64,000 bases of DNA from an uncultured Mediterraneibacter sp. (GTDB lineage: Bacteria > Bacillota > Clostridia > Lachnospirales > Lachnospiraceae), in contig NZ_CALWFZ010000008.1 in NCBI RefSeq assembly GCF_944377805.1, forward strand, positions 1-64,000, given 5' to 3'. The first letter of the stretch is position 1. Every line of letters begins with the position of its first letter. The notes under the pieces are model-generated. The model was not told the DNA's origin. It saw only the letters and a list, made by a program, of their open reading frames with translations, and searched no databases. A program made the translations under genes and the position numbers. Shown here piece by piece: positions 17,221 through 26,176 of this stretch.

Positions 17221-18105
17221 TTAAAAATGTTTCTCCTCCCGGCAGGTAATCCTGATAAAATCAATCAGAGCCTGAGCCGCCGACGAAAAGGGCTGGTCTT
17301 TTTTCCATACCAGTACAGTTCCTGATTTCAGTTCCGGGGTAAGAGGCACATATTTCAGTCCTTCATAAGCACATTCCAGAACAGGCGTTACAACAGTTCC
17401 AATCCCGCTTCGGGCCATTGAAGCCATATTATAGAGCAGGTTCCCTCCCGCCATGATCTCAATCCTGCCGGCATATTTTCCAAACCAGTGAAGAAGTTCA
17501 TTTTTTACGCTCTCCCTCCTTGTCATGATGAGCGGAATATCTGCCAGGTCTTCCGGTCTTATACTCTCCTTCTCCGCCAGAGGTGAATCCTCCTTAACAA
17601 GAATTCCCCACTTTTCCTTCTGAGGCAGACGGACAAAATCATATTTACTTATATCTTCCGGTTCCATCAGAAGTCCAAGATCCAGAATACCTCTCTCGAT
17701 CCTCTCTTTGATATTCTCCGTATTACCGCTGTATATCTCATAGCGCACAAGAGGATGCTCTGCCTGAAACTGTGCAAGCAGTTCAGTAAGGCAGCGGGAG
17801 CTTCTGAACTCACCGCTTCCGATCGAAATTTCCCCGGCGATCCCACTCTCGCGATGGCTCAGTTCCTTCTGGGTTTTTTCTGCCAGCAGCGTGATCTCAC
17901 GGGCGCGCCGCTTTAAAAGCACACCGTCCTCTGTCAGATAGATATGATGACCCTTTCTCTTTAGCAACTTCACTCCCAGTTCTTCTTCCAGCTGGATCAT
18001 CTGCCTCGACAGGGTGGGCTGGGTGATGTGAAGAAGCCCGGCGGCTCTTGTTATATTTCCTTCATTGGCTACTGTTAAAAAGTACTTTAAGACACGCAGT
18101 TCCAT
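17221..18105 (-). CDS. LysR-family transcriptional regulator
   Basis: The protein has 294 residues. Its N-terminal winged helix-turn-helix (MELRVLKYFLTVANEGN, then AAGLLHITQPTLSRQMIQLE) is typical of LysR, followed by a substrate-binding domain with ISIGSGEFRSSR near 95 and the RxGIGTVVTPV segment near 230. It is encoded 27 bases downstream of the giant ABC transporter gene on the same strand and probably co-transcribed with it, an unusual place for a LysR regulator, which is more often divergent from its target. Its effector and targets are unknown. Confidence 0.88.
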   Translation of the reverse strand: MELRVLKYFLTVANEGNITRAAGLLHITQPTLSRQMIQLEEELGVKLLKRKGHHIYLTEDGVLLKRRAREITLLAEKTQKELSHRESGIAGEISIGSGEFRSSRCLTELLAQFQAEHPLVRYEIYSGNTENIKERIERGILDLGLLMEPEDISKYDFVRLPQKEKWGILVKEDSPLAEKESIRPEDLADIPLIMTRRESVKNELLHWFGKYAGRIEIMAGGNLLYNMASMARSGIGTVVTPVLECAYEGLKYVPLTPELKSGTVLVWKKDQPFSSAAQALIDFIRITCREEKHF

Positions 18106-18132
18106 AACCGCCTCTCCTTTCTCGTCTCCCGC

Positions 18133-21100
18133 TTATTCCGTTCTGAGCGCAGTCACCGGGTCGCTCTTGGCTGCTTTCCGGGACGGGATCAGTCCTCCGG
18201 TCAGAGTTAGCACAACACTGAGGAGTATCAGCACAATCGCCGGAACTGCGGGAAGTACTGCATTTACATCGTTTGTACCGGCAAGAAGATGAATCAGGGC
18301 ATTTGTCGGAATCAGGAGCAGAAGAGAAATCAGGATTCCAAGCAGACCCGCGCAGAAGCCGATAATAAACGTCTCTGCGTTGAACACCTGAGATATGTTT
18401 CCCTTTGACGCTCCGATGGCGCGCAGGATACCGATCTCTTTCTTTCGCTCCAGCACACTGATATATGTGATCACTCCGATCATGATTGAAGATACAATCA
18501 GCGAAATCGCCACAAACGCGATCAGCACATAGCTGATAATGTCTATTATCTCCGTCACGGACGACATCAGCGTTCCGACCACATCAGTGTAGGTGATTAC
18601 CTGTTCCTCTTTTCCTTCGGCCTCCATACGGCTGTTGTAGTCATCCAGTATATGAATAACCCTCTCTTTACTCTCGAAATCTTTCGGATAAATGTCAATG
18701 CCGGAAGGGACATCAAAGTCCACATACCCAAGCGAGGTCAGATTGCTCTCATAGGAAGCGCTCTGGCCGGAGTTCACTGACATCATAAGCTGCATGAACT
18801 CTTCCCCTGTCATATTCATCTGGAACGCCTCGGCAAATGCATCGCCGTCGATGCTCATGGCGTTCTCAAGACTGCTTCCTACATTTTTCATGGCCTGCGT
18901 CATGGCATCTCCCATACCAGAAGCAAGCTGCCCCATCACCTGCTGCATAGCACCGGATATTTCGTTTCCTATGGCCTCCCCTAAGGCGCTCCCGTAAGCA
19001 GACAACGCTGTCTGCATATAATTTTCAACCGCACCGGTAAGCTGGTCTTTAAGTTCCGTCATATCAACAGCGGAAGACATTCCTTCTGAGATCCTTCTCT
19101 GTGCGTCCTCTGTCTGAAGATAGGCGACAAAGTGTTCTCCCATTCTGGACGGATCCGGCGCTCCGGTCTGCCGGGCATATTCACCATATCCTGCCGCAAG
19201 CGCCTGGGCCAGGCTGGCAATCTCCCCGGGCTGTACTTCAATTGATTCCATATATGCAGTGAAAATATCATTAAACCATGTATTTATAATCTCCACCGCA
19301 TCCGGAGAGGTAGTGATATATTCTTCAAGGCCACTATAAAAATCTTCCGCCGTATCATACTGTCTGGTTCCCGCATAGTCGAGATAGCCCGATTTTAAAG
19401 ACGCAAATAATGTCCTGATCTGCTCATCGGTCACTGTGATTCCCTCTTCGGATCGGATGATTCCGGCAATATGCTCCTTCATGATCTCCTGCGCCGCATC
19501 TGTCTGGAGATACTCCTGGAAACTCTTCTGAAGGCCGGAATAGTCTGCCTCAGGGTGGGTTTTCGCATACTCCTGATAACCCTGCATCAGGCTTTCCGCC
19601 ATCCGCGCGAAGCCTTCCTCTGATATGGTCACATCGAGACCGGTCAGGATCTCTCCCAGGTCCATTGACGGCATATCCGGAAGATTCACACTGATTCCGT
19701 TCAGATCAATCATTCCTGACAGATCGACAGAATTCCCTGCTCCGGAGAACACATCAGAAAAGTTAAAAGAGTCTGACAGATTGGAAAATGCGCTCCCGTC
19801 AAACCCGAACGCCTCCTGCAGCTTTGCCTCGTCCACAGCAAACAAAGACTGCATATCAAACGCTTCGCCATTCTCTTCCCCGAAAGGTTTATTCGTAAAG
19901 ATATTGACGGCCGGGTCAGATAACTGCTGCCGCACAATCTCAGTATCCGCAGCATACTCAGCCATATGTGCAGTCAGTGACGCCGGGTAGTTCAGACCCG
20001 GATTTAAAGCCGAGGCATTGGCGTCCTCAGAGGGCTGCACCACTCCCACGATTGTCAGGTCTTCTCCGTTCTCGACCAGCTTTTTCATGTAGTCGTCGTT
20101 TCCTGATTTATCCGTCCACACTCCGTACTGACTGTCGTATTCGTAGTAATCCGCGCTGTTTACGAGTTTAAATGTAATGCCTGTGATATTGTCATAGTCA
20201 TATGTTCCTATATCCTCCGGCACATCAATGTTCTCTTCATTTATAAACTGATCCACCATCTCATCAAGTTCCAGCGGATCACGAAGCCCCATTGTATAGA
20301 GCATAAAGTCGCTCATGCTTCCGCCTGAGGTCAGCACAAGCACGCACTCATTGTAGTTCTGCGGCCACCGGCCGGCTTTCACATCATACTGCCCCTCGTA
20401 TAATTCCGGGTTTTCCGGCATCTCATAAAATACGTTCGTACTCATCATGGAGGACATAATACTGCTGGAATTGGAGGCGCTGCCAAGCCCCATAGCGTCA
20501 AAAGAACGATCCGGATGTACCTGCCGTATGTCGTCGCCAGTCTGTTTATAGATCTGGGGAACGGTATTATACGAGTACTCTACCGCGTTTGTGTAATCCT
20601 CAATCCCGCTTTCGCCGCTGTCCAGATAGGACTTCAGTGACTCCAGATCGTTGGTATCCATTGTAGAAAACATATCTGTAACCATCTCTACCACATGGAT
20701 CTCTCCTTCATCTCCCCCTTTGGCGGCCTCATCGCTCATTATCATAGAAGAGAAGTCAAAGCCTGTGCTCTGAATCTGAAGCGGGTATTCCGAAAGCGTC
20801 TCCTCCTCGATCTGTCCGATATAATCGTTCACTCCCGTTGAGAGGGAGAGAATCAGTGCGATACCGATAATACCGATAGATCCGGCAAAAGACGTCAGGA
20901 GCGTCCTGCCCTTTTTCGTCCTCAGGTTGTTAAAGCTCAGAGACAGAGCTGTAAGAAAGGACATGGAAGCTTTCCCCATATTCCGGTGCGCGGGCTCTTC
21001 CATCCGGGCGTCATCCACGATGCACTCGTCGCTGTCAGATATGATCCTGCCGTCCTTTAGATTGACGATACGGGTAGCGTACTCGTATGCCAGCTCCGGA

Positions 21101-21696
21101 TTGTGCGTTACCATGACTACGAGACGGTCTTTCGCCACATCCTTTAACAGTTCCATAACCTGCACGCTTGTATCACTGTCCAGAGCTCCTGTAGGCTCAT
21201 CCGCCAGCAGAATGTCAGGATCATTGACCAGTGCCCGGGCAATCGCCACCCTCTGCATCTGTCCTCCCGAGAGCTGATTTGGTTTTTTGTGGCACTGTTC
21301 AAGAAGCCCGACCTGCGAAAGGGCCTCCTTTGCCCGCTTTCTGCGCTCTGATTTCCCAATCCCAGAAATCGTAAGAGCAAGTTCCACATTGGAGAGTATC
21401 GTCTGATGGGGGATCAGATTATAACTCTGAAATACAAACCCGATCGTATGATTTCTGTAGGAATCCCAGTCTCTGTCCTTATATTTCTTTGTTGAGATCC
21501 CGTTTATAATCAGATCTCCGCTGTCATACCGATCCAAACCTCCGATAATATTAAGAAGCGTCGTCTTTCCCGAGCCGCTTGGTCCTAAGATGGCGACGAA
21601 TTCATTGTCTCTTAAGTTTAAATTCACCCGATCCAGCGCTTTTTGAACCAGACTTCCGGTGCGGTATTCTTTACAGACTTCCCTGATCTGAAGCAT
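18133..21696 (-). CDS. ABC transporter, fused ATPase and MacB/FtsX-type permease
   Basis: This 1187-residue single-chain half-transporter has an N-terminal ATPase (about 1-225: [44 protein letters not shown]). A membrane helix near 265-285 leads into a very large extracellular region (about 290-1030) rich in acidic residues, with many short amphipathic segments of the form ExAQxxxxEGM. Three C-terminal helices (about 1055-1180) follow, with the FtsX signature VLERKKEIGILRAIGASKGNIS between the first two. The MacB class exports or mechanically acts on envelope substrates; resistance to antimicrobial peptides is one known role of fused Firmicute members. Substrate here is unknown. It is followed by the LysR gene. 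Confidence 0.85.
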   Translation of the reverse strand: MLQIREVCKEYRTGSLVQKALDRVNLNLRDNEFVAILGPSGSGKTTLLNIIGGLDRYDSGDLIINGISTKKYKDRDWDSYRNHTIGFVFQSYNLIPHQTILSNVELALTISGIGKSERRKRAKEALSQVGLLEQCHKKPNQLSGGQMQRVAIARALVNDPDILLADEPTGALDSDTSVQVMELLKDVAKDRLVVMVTHNPELAYEYATRIVNLKDGRIISDSDECIVDDARMEEPAHRNMGKASMSFLTALSLSFNNLRTKKGRTLLTSFAGSIGIIGIALILSLSTGVNDYIGQIEEETLSEYPLQIQSTGFDFSSMIMSDEAAKGGDEGEIHVVEMVTDMFSTMDTNDLESLKSYLDSGESGIEDYTNAVEYSYNTVPQIYKQTGDDIRQVHPDRSFDAMGLGSASNSSSIMSSMMSTNVFYEMPENPELYEGQYDVKAGRWPQNYNECVLVLTSGGSMSDFMLYTMGLRDPLELDEMVDQFINEENIDVPEDIGTYDYDNITGITFKLVNSADYYEYDSQYGVWTDKSGNDDYMKKLVENGEDLTIVGVVQPSEDANASALNPGLNYPASLTAHMAEYAADTEIVRQQLSDPAVNIFTNKPFGEENGEAFDMQSLFAVDEAKLQEAFGFDGSAFSNLSDSFNFSDVFSGAGNSVDLSGMIDLNGISVNLPDMPSMDLGEILTGLDVTISEEGFARMAESLMQGYQEYAKTHPEADYSGLQKSFQEYLQTDAAQEIMKEHIAGIIRSEEGITVTDEQIRTLFASLKSGYLDYAGTRQYDTAEDFYSGLEEYITTSPDAVEIINTWFNDIFTAYMESIEVQPGEIASLAQALAAGYGEYARQTGAPDPSRMGEHFVAYLQTEDAQRRISEGMSSAVDMTELKDQLTGAVENYMQTALSAYGSALGEAIGNEISGAMQQVMGQLASGMGDAMTQAMKNVGSSLENAMSIDGDAFAEAFQMNMTGEEFMQLMMSVNSGQSASYESNLTSLGYVDFDVPSGIDIYPKDFESKERVIHILDDYNSRMEAEGKEEQVITYTDVVGTLMSSVTEIIDIISYVLIAFVAISLIVSSIMIGVITYISVLERKKEIGILRAIGASKGNISQVFNAETFIIGFCAGLLGILISLLLLIPTNALIHLLAGTNDVNAVLPAVPAIVLILLSVVLTLTGGLIPSRKAAKSDPVTALRTE

Positions 21697-21747
21697 GGCT
21701 GTCTCTCCTTTCTGTCAGTTGATACGCGCTCCGCCCTCAATGTTGTT

Positions 21748-21776
21748 ATTATAGCGAAAAACAGTCATTTTGTCAC
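21748..21776 (-). promoter_or_regulatory. Promoter of the fused ABC transporter gene
   Basis: On the minus strand GTGACA (21771-21776) and TATAAT (21748-21753) are spaced by 17 bases. GGAGAG precedes the start codon at 21696. Confidence 0.7.
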
Positions 21777-21809
21777 TGTACAGAAAGGAAATTATATACT
21801 TTTATGCAT

Positions 21810-22226
21810 TTACCATCCCTGAAAAAAGAAGAGGCCAGCTCCCAGCCCTTTTCCGATAGCCAGACTGATGACAAAGGCCGACATATACCTTACTATGCGG
21901 GCACGTCTCATAAAAACAGGAAATACATTCAGAATTTCCGCCAGAGCCATCGCCCAGCAGCCCACAAAGATACCGGCAAATATGCCGAAGATTCCAAGTC
22001 CCCACGGCCCCGCCGGTATACCGATGCCAAAGACATAACACAGATTTCCCAGGATTCCCCCGACAGCTGTGCTGTCCTCATAAATGAGGATCTTGTCTCC
22101 CGTGTGCGTCCGGTCGGCAAAATCCGCGATGACGCCAAGTTCTACGATAAAGGCGAAGAGACCTCCTGCCGCGGCGATACCCGCGCTAAGTCCGATGAGT
22201 GCCAGAAGAATCTGCCGTATCCACAT
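21810..22226 (-). CDS. spoVAB: Stage V sporulation protein AB
   Basis: This 138-residue protein with about four membrane helices is part of the SpoVA machinery that moves calcium dipicolinate into the spore. The opening LLALIGLSAGIAAAGGLFAF, the central PAGPWGLGIFGIFAGIFVGC and the ALAEILNVFPVFMRRA motif match SpoVAB. It overlaps spoVAA by 41 bases and is the last gene of the cluster; spoVAC-F are not in the window. Confidence 0.9.
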   Translation of the reverse strand: MWIRQILLALIGLSAGIAAAGGLFAFIVELGVIADFADRTHTGDKILIYEDSTAVGGILGNLCYVFGIGIPAGPWGLGIFGIFAGIFVGCWAMALAEILNVFPVFMRRARIVRYMSAFVISLAIGKGLGAGLFFFQGW

Positions 22227-22848
22227 CGATCTCCTCTCCTTTCCTCTCTGAGTTCTCGATCAGAGTCGTCTGAATATCGTTCTCATACAGCCTCATCTGA
22301 ATCTCCATCGGCGTCGGATCTACAGAAAAGCGTTTTCTTCCGAAATGATTGAAGAAAATCAGAATTCCCGCCGTCACCCCGACGGAATATGAGATTTCCA
22401 GTATAGTGTATCCGTCAGATGTCTGCCCCGTAACCAGTTCATAGACCTGATCGAACAGCTTTGAGACATCTACATCATTATTAAAAGCCATAATGGAAAA
22501 TGCGGCTCCGAAGAAGGTGATCAGTACTACAAATGCTGTCTTGAGTATATGCCAGGCGAAGGCCGGCGTCTTCTGATCCTCATAAGTCACAATAATGTCC
22601 GTCTCTCCCAGGTTTCGAACGTCTGTCTCCGGACAGATCCCGTGGATCATCTCGATCACCTTCAGCACGGAAATAACCTGCCTCTGCCTGCCGCTCTTGT
22701 GAAACCGCAGGATCTTCAGTGCCTTTAGTTTCTGAAGCAGCACTTTGTCCGTGCATTCCATCATGAGAATATCGCTCAATACTACTTTTGGCTCCGTCAC
22801 TTCCACATCACGGTCACCCTTGATATACAGTACTTTCTGCGCCGCCAT
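22186..22848 (-). CDS. spoVAA: Stage V sporulation protein AA
   Basis: This SpoVA component has 220 residues, close to the usual length. A soluble N-terminal part (VLYIKGDRDVEV, then ILRFHKSGRQRQVISVLKVI) is followed by two membrane helices (about 125-150 and 175-195). The ATG at 22848 is chosen because its A is also the last base of the TGA stop of the small upstream gene, a one-base overlap implying coupled translation; 41 more upstream codons in this frame are not SpoVAA-like. Confidence 0.88.
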   Translation of the reverse strand: MAAQKVLYIKGDRDVEVTEPKVVLSDILMMECTDKVLLQKLKALKILRFHKSGRQRQVISVLKVIEMIHGICPETDVRNLGETDIIVTYEDQKTPAFAWHILKTAFVVLITFFGAAFSIMAFNNDVDVSKLFDQVYELVTGQTSDGYTILEISYSVGVTAGILIFFNHFGRKRFSVDPTPMEIQMRLYENDIQTTLIENSERKGEEIDVDTADSSGTHRT

Positions 22849-23000
22849 CAGACACCACGCTCCCATTCTGTCGCTCTGATAAGGAACCCTTCTGCGCTTC
22901 CGGCATCCGCGCTGCTCAGATAATACAGGATTCCGATCACAACCGCCGCCAGCACAATAACCAGAAGACACAGCCAGATCTTCTTTCTTCCATCTTCCAT
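22848..23000 (-). CDS. Small single-pass membrane protein in the sigma-F operon
   Basis: About 50 residues: a short charged start (MEDGRKK), one strong hydrophobic helix (IWLCLLVIVLAAVVIGILYY) and an acidic-to-basic tail ending ATEWERGV. An earlier ATG would add 19 residues; the later one is favoured because AAAGGACGGG lies upstream. The stop codon overlaps the spoVAA start by one base and sigF ends 71 bases upstream. No family is recognised. Its position suggests forespore expression; function is unknown. Confidence 0.6.
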   Translation of the reverse strand: MEDGRKKIWLCLLVIVLAAVVIGILYYLSSADAGSAEGFLIRATEWERGV

Positions 23001-23071
23001 TTGATCACCCGTCCTTTCCATGTTCTTATTATCCGGTTCTGTGCTGAAATTATACACGGTATATTCTGTTT

Positions 23072-23791
23072 TTAGCTATGACTCTTTTTCCTGAGATTTT
23101 CCATGATCCGCTTCTCCATGCGGGATACCTGAACCTGTGAGATTCCCATGATCTCTCCCACTGCCGACTGGGTTTTGTCGGCAAAGTATCTGAGATATAT
23201 GAGCCTGCGCTCTTCTGTCGTCAGTGTTTCCAGAAGCTGCTTTAGCACAAGTCTGTCAATGATCTCCTCCTCTCTTGCCGCTTTTTCCTCGATCTTATCC
23301 GCCAGGCAGATCTCGCTTCCTTCCTTCTGGTGAATCGGGCGATAGATCGAATCCACTTCTGTTCCCGCCTCCATCGCCTGCGCCAGTTCCTCCCTGTCCA
23401 CACCAAGCTCCTCAGAGAGTTCTGCCATCGTAGGCTCCCGCCCGAGCGTTGTAGTCAGCTTCTCCCCGGCCTGCATGATTTTATATGAGAGTTCTTTCAA
23501 TGAACGGCTGACCTTGATCATGCCGTCGTCTCTTAAGAACCGTTTGATCTCGCCTGAAATCATGGGCACTGCATAGGTGGAGAATTTCACATCATAGGAC
23601 AGATCAAACTTGTCGATTGCTTTTAAAAGCCCGATACTGCCTATCTGGAAAAGATCCTCCGCCTCCACGCCTCTGCCGTGGAATCGTTTGACTACACACC
23701 AGATCAGACCCACATTCTCCTCCACAAGCTGTTCTCTCGCTTCTTTATCTCCCTCGTGTGATTTCCTGATCAAAGCGATTGTGTGGTCCAT
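23072..23791 (-). CDS. sigF: RNA polymerase sigma-F factor, forespore specific
   Basis: This 239-residue sigma-70 family protein directs early forespore transcription. Region 2 includes EDLFQIGSIGLLKAIDKFD and the -10 recognition helix YAVPMISGEIKRFLRDD; region 3 covers GREPTMAELSEELGV; region 4 has the helix-turn-helix MGISQVQVSRMEKR. The ATG at 23791 follows AAGGAAGGGAG and lies 22 bases inside the end of spoIIAB, as expected for this coupled operon. Confidence 0.96.
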   Translation of the reverse strand: MDHTIALIRKSHEGDKEAREQLVEENVGLIWCVVKRFHGRGVEAEDLFQIGSIGLLKAIDKFDLSYDVKFSTYAVPMISGEIKRFLRDDGMIKVSRSLKELSYKIMQAGEKLTTTLGREPTMAELSEELGVDREELAQAMEAGTEVDSIYRPIHQKEGSEICLADKIEEKAAREEEIIDRLVLKQLLETLTTEERRLIYLRYFADKTQSAVGEIMGISQVQVSRMEKRIMENLRKKSHS

Positions 23792-24225
23792 ATCTCCCTT
23801 CCTTTTCCGACAGTCTTTTCCATTTTCACACAGGTTCCCTCCCCGGGCCTGGAATCTACCTCCACGCTGTCCATAAAGGCCTCCATAAAGGCAAATCCCA
23901 TCCCCGAGCGATCCTGCTCCGGCTTCGTTGTGAACATGGGCTGCATTGCCTCCTGTACATTCTCGATTCCTTTTCCGCGGTCGCTGACTTCCACGCAGAA
24001 GACATTTTCTGTGATACGGCATCTGATACGCACTTTATCCGTACGGCCTTCATATCCGTGAATAATCGCATTGGTCACCGCTTCTGACACTGCCGTCTTC
24101 ACATCTGCCACTTCTTCCACCGTAGGGTTGAGCTGAGTCATAAACGAAGCGACCGCTACCCTTGCAAACCCCTCGTTTTCTGAGCGGCTGTCAAACCTGA
24201 TTTCCATTTCATTCGTATGTTTCAT
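23770..24225 (-). CDS. spoIIAB: Anti-sigma-F factor and serine kinase
   Basis: SpoIIAB holds sigma-F inactive and phosphorylates SpoIIAA. It has 151 residues and the GHKL ATPase boxes: N-box EAVTNAIIHGYEG (about 46-58), G1 DRGKGIENV and G2 RSGMGFAFME. Its start overlaps the spoIIAA stop by 4 bases and its end overlaps sigF by 22 bases. Confidence 0.96.
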   Translation of the reverse strand: MKHTNEMEIRFDSRSENEGFARVAVASFMTQLNPTVEEVADVKTAVSEAVTNAIIHGYEGRTDKVRIRCRITENVFCVEVSDRGKGIENVQEAMQPMFTTKPEQDRSGMGFAFMEAFMDSVEVDSRPGEGTCVKMEKTVGKGREIWTTQSL

Positions 24226-24536
24226 ACTGTTTCCTCCTCATAGATCTGCATTATTTTCGTTACACCTGACAGCGTCAGGATCTTTCGTATCCGCTCATTC
24301 GCGTGAACGGCCCACACTTCGCCGCCGATCAGACTGATCGTTTTATATCTCCCCATAATAACCCCGATTCCCGAACTGTCCATAAAATCCGTCCTCTCAA
24401 AATCAAAAATGATATATTTGATATGATTCCGGTCAATAACCGCGTCAGCCTCTCTTTTTATTTCTTCGGCATTGTGATCATCCACCTCGCGGGGCAGATA
24501 GATCGTAAGACAGTTCTCCTGAACTTGATATTTCAT
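24222..24536 (-). CDS. spoIIAA: Anti-sigma-F factor antagonist
   Basis: This 104-residue STAS-domain protein, when unphosphorylated, releases sigma-F from SpoIIAB. The phosphorylatable serine lies in the FMDSSGIGVIMGRYK motif (about 51-65). The ATG at 24536 is preceded by GGAGGAGTAAC; eleven more codons upstream are non-conserved. Only 40 bases separate it from the terminator of the preceding gene, so its promoter must overlap that hairpin or the end of the TPR gene. Confidence 0.95.
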   Translation of the reverse strand: MKYQVQENCLTIYLPREVDDHNAEEIKREADAVIDRNHIKYIIFDFERTDFMDSSGIGVIMGRYKTISLIGGEVWAVHANERIRKILTLSGVTKIMQIYEEETV

Positions 24537-24576
24537 GTTACTCCTCCTCATTTTCATAATTTGTCCCATGCATGCA

Positions 24577-24608
24577 AAAAGGATATGCAGCTCTTTGCAT
24601 ATCCTTTT
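24577..24608. terminator. Terminator between the TPR gene and spoIIAA
   Basis: A perfect 13-base stem (24577-24589 with 24596-24608, arms AAAAGGATATGCA and TGCATATCCTTTT) has a 6-nt loop. It ends the valS-TPR operon on the minus strand. The AGGATAT in its arm resembles a sigma-H -35 element, but no matching -10 could be settled. Confidence 0.8.
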
Positions 24609-24647
24609 CTTTCGTATCTCATTTTGTTGCTTCTGCTCCGGGGCAGA

Positions 24648-25997
24648 TTACCCGGCATTCCCATCTGTCTGTGTCTCTCCGGCAGCGGACAGAGTATCCA
24701 GGTTCGTCTGTGCTTCCTCAGCATATTCCGAATCACCGTATTCATCCACAACCCGGCGAAAATATGTAACGGCGTTCTCACTGTCACCATTGTTCATATA
24801 TGCCCGGGCTAGGTAAAACAGCGCCTCGCCGTCATTGTATCCCGCATTCATGCGGACTACCTTGGACAGCGCGTCGATGGCAGTCTGATAATCTTCCGCC
24901 TCAAAGGCGTCTGTACCGTTGGAGAAATTTCTGTCACATGCGTTTGGATAAATCTCGGCCGTCAGCTCATCATAGCGGGCCTGTCCTTCCGTGCCCAGGG
25001 CGTCCCTGCTGACGCCAAGCAGCGTATCCGCCATTGTGGCATCACTGTATTCCCCGGAATCATACTGATCGATCACTGTCATAAGATTCTCATAGCTGTC
25101 CTGTGTCGTCTGAGCCTGAGCAGTATCCGCCTCCAGTGCTTCGCCGGAAGCCCGGTAGTTATCCAGTGTCCTTGTCTGGGCACTGACCTGAGCCTCCAGA
25201 GACTGAATCTGATCGCTGTAGTTCCGCATCTGGTCATTCAGCCGGTTGGATGTAGACTGATTCACCGCCGGGGCCACTAAAAACCAGATGATCGCCGCTC
25301 CAATCGCCGCTCCGATGAAAATATTGGCGACCGCCAGCTGTCCTGCCATCTCTTTTATGCGGGAGTGCTTCGGCTGTATGATCGTTTCATTTCCAAGGCT
25401 GTACTCCACTGCATCCTCTTTTTTTCTTGAAGGTTTCCGACGCTGTTTCCCCCTTTGGTGAGTCAGCTCGTGCATGTATTTCAGCGTAATCTCATTTCCG
25501 GTATCCAGCTTTCTCGCCTGGCGGATCATCTGACGGGCGCGGGTGTACTGCCCTGTATGAAGATAAAGCAGCGCCAGCAGCTGATGTGCCTTTAAAAAGG
25601 ACGGATGAGAGGCGACTACCTGCTTTAGCTGTATGATCGCCAGATCCTCCCCGTTCTGCTGACAGTATGTAAGGCACTGATTATATTTTTTGATTGCCAG
25701 GTTCAGCGTCTCCAGCTCTTTTACCGCCGCCTGCACTGTCCTGATATAATAATCGGCAATATTATCGCGGGGTTTAAGGTTTTTGCTGATAATCCACTCT
25801 ACCAGCGCCTCCGGCACCTCTCCTATACCGTAATAAACCAGCCCCAGCAGATTCCTCGCCGCAATATTCTCTCTGTTAAACTGAAGACTTCTGCGCAGAG
25901 AGGCGATTGCCCCTGACATGTCCCGGATCTGCGCTTTGCGCAGGCCGTCGTTATACCAGTAATTCGACTGATATACGATCTTTTTCCTGTAATCCAT
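24648..25997 (-). CDS. Membrane-anchored TPR protein
   Basis: The protein has 449 residues. A cytoplasmic N-terminal part (about 1-185) contains TPR-like helical pairs (AIASLRRSLQFNRENIAARN, QLLALLYLHTGQYTRARQMI). A basic linker and one membrane helix (about 222-245) lead to a coiled coil (about 250-290). The C-terminal part carries two more TPR units (TDAFEAEDYQTAIDALSKVV, EALFYLARAYMNNGDSENAV). It is probably a scaffold on both sides of the membrane. It is the last gene of the valS operon. Confidence 0.7.
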   Translation of the reverse strand: MDYRKKIVYQSNYWYNDGLRKAQIRDMSGAIASLRRSLQFNRENIAARNLLGLVYYGIGEVPEALVEWIISKNLKPRDNIADYYIRTVQAAVKELETLNLAIKKYNQCLTYCQQNGEDLAIIQLKQVVASHPSFLKAHQLLALLYLHTGQYTRARQMIRQARKLDTGNEITLKYMHELTHQRGKQRRKPSRKKEDAVEYSLGNETIIQPKHSRIKEMAGQLAVANIFIGAAIGAAIIWFLVAPAVNQSTSNRLNDQMRNYSDQIQSLEAQVSAQTRTLDNYRASGEALEADTAQAQTTQDSYENLMTVIDQYDSGEYSDATMADTLLGVSRDALGTEGQARYDELTAEIYPNACDRNFSNGTDAFEAEDYQTAIDALSKVVRMNAGYNDGEALFYLARAYMNNGDSENAVTYFRRVVDEYGDSEYAEEAQTNLDTLSAAGETQTDGNAG

Positions 25998-26041
25998 CTA
26001 TATCCACCATTAACTTTCTATACTTCCGCTCTATTTGTATC

Positions 26042-26176
26042 TTATTTCTTCTGATCCATTACCTGTTTTAACAGATCCGTCATGTCCGTGAGATCTTCCT
26101 GATACACGGCGTCTTCGATCTCCTCGACTTCAAGGCTCGGCTTGAATTTCTTTAATTCTTCTTCATAGTCCAGCAT
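26042..26176 (-). CDS. Small acidic protein between folC and the TPR gene
   Basis: This 44-residue, highly acidic protein starts MLDYEEELKKFKPSLE, with VEEIEDAVYQEDLTDM next and DLLKQVMDQKK at the end. The ATG at 26176 directly abuts the folC stop (TAAATG) and GGAGG lies ten bases upstream inside folC, so translation is well supported. Predicted helical with no membrane segment. Family not recognised. Confidence 0.65.
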   Translation of the reverse strand: MLDYEEELKKFKPSLEVEEIEDAVYQEDLTDMTDLLKQVMDQKK

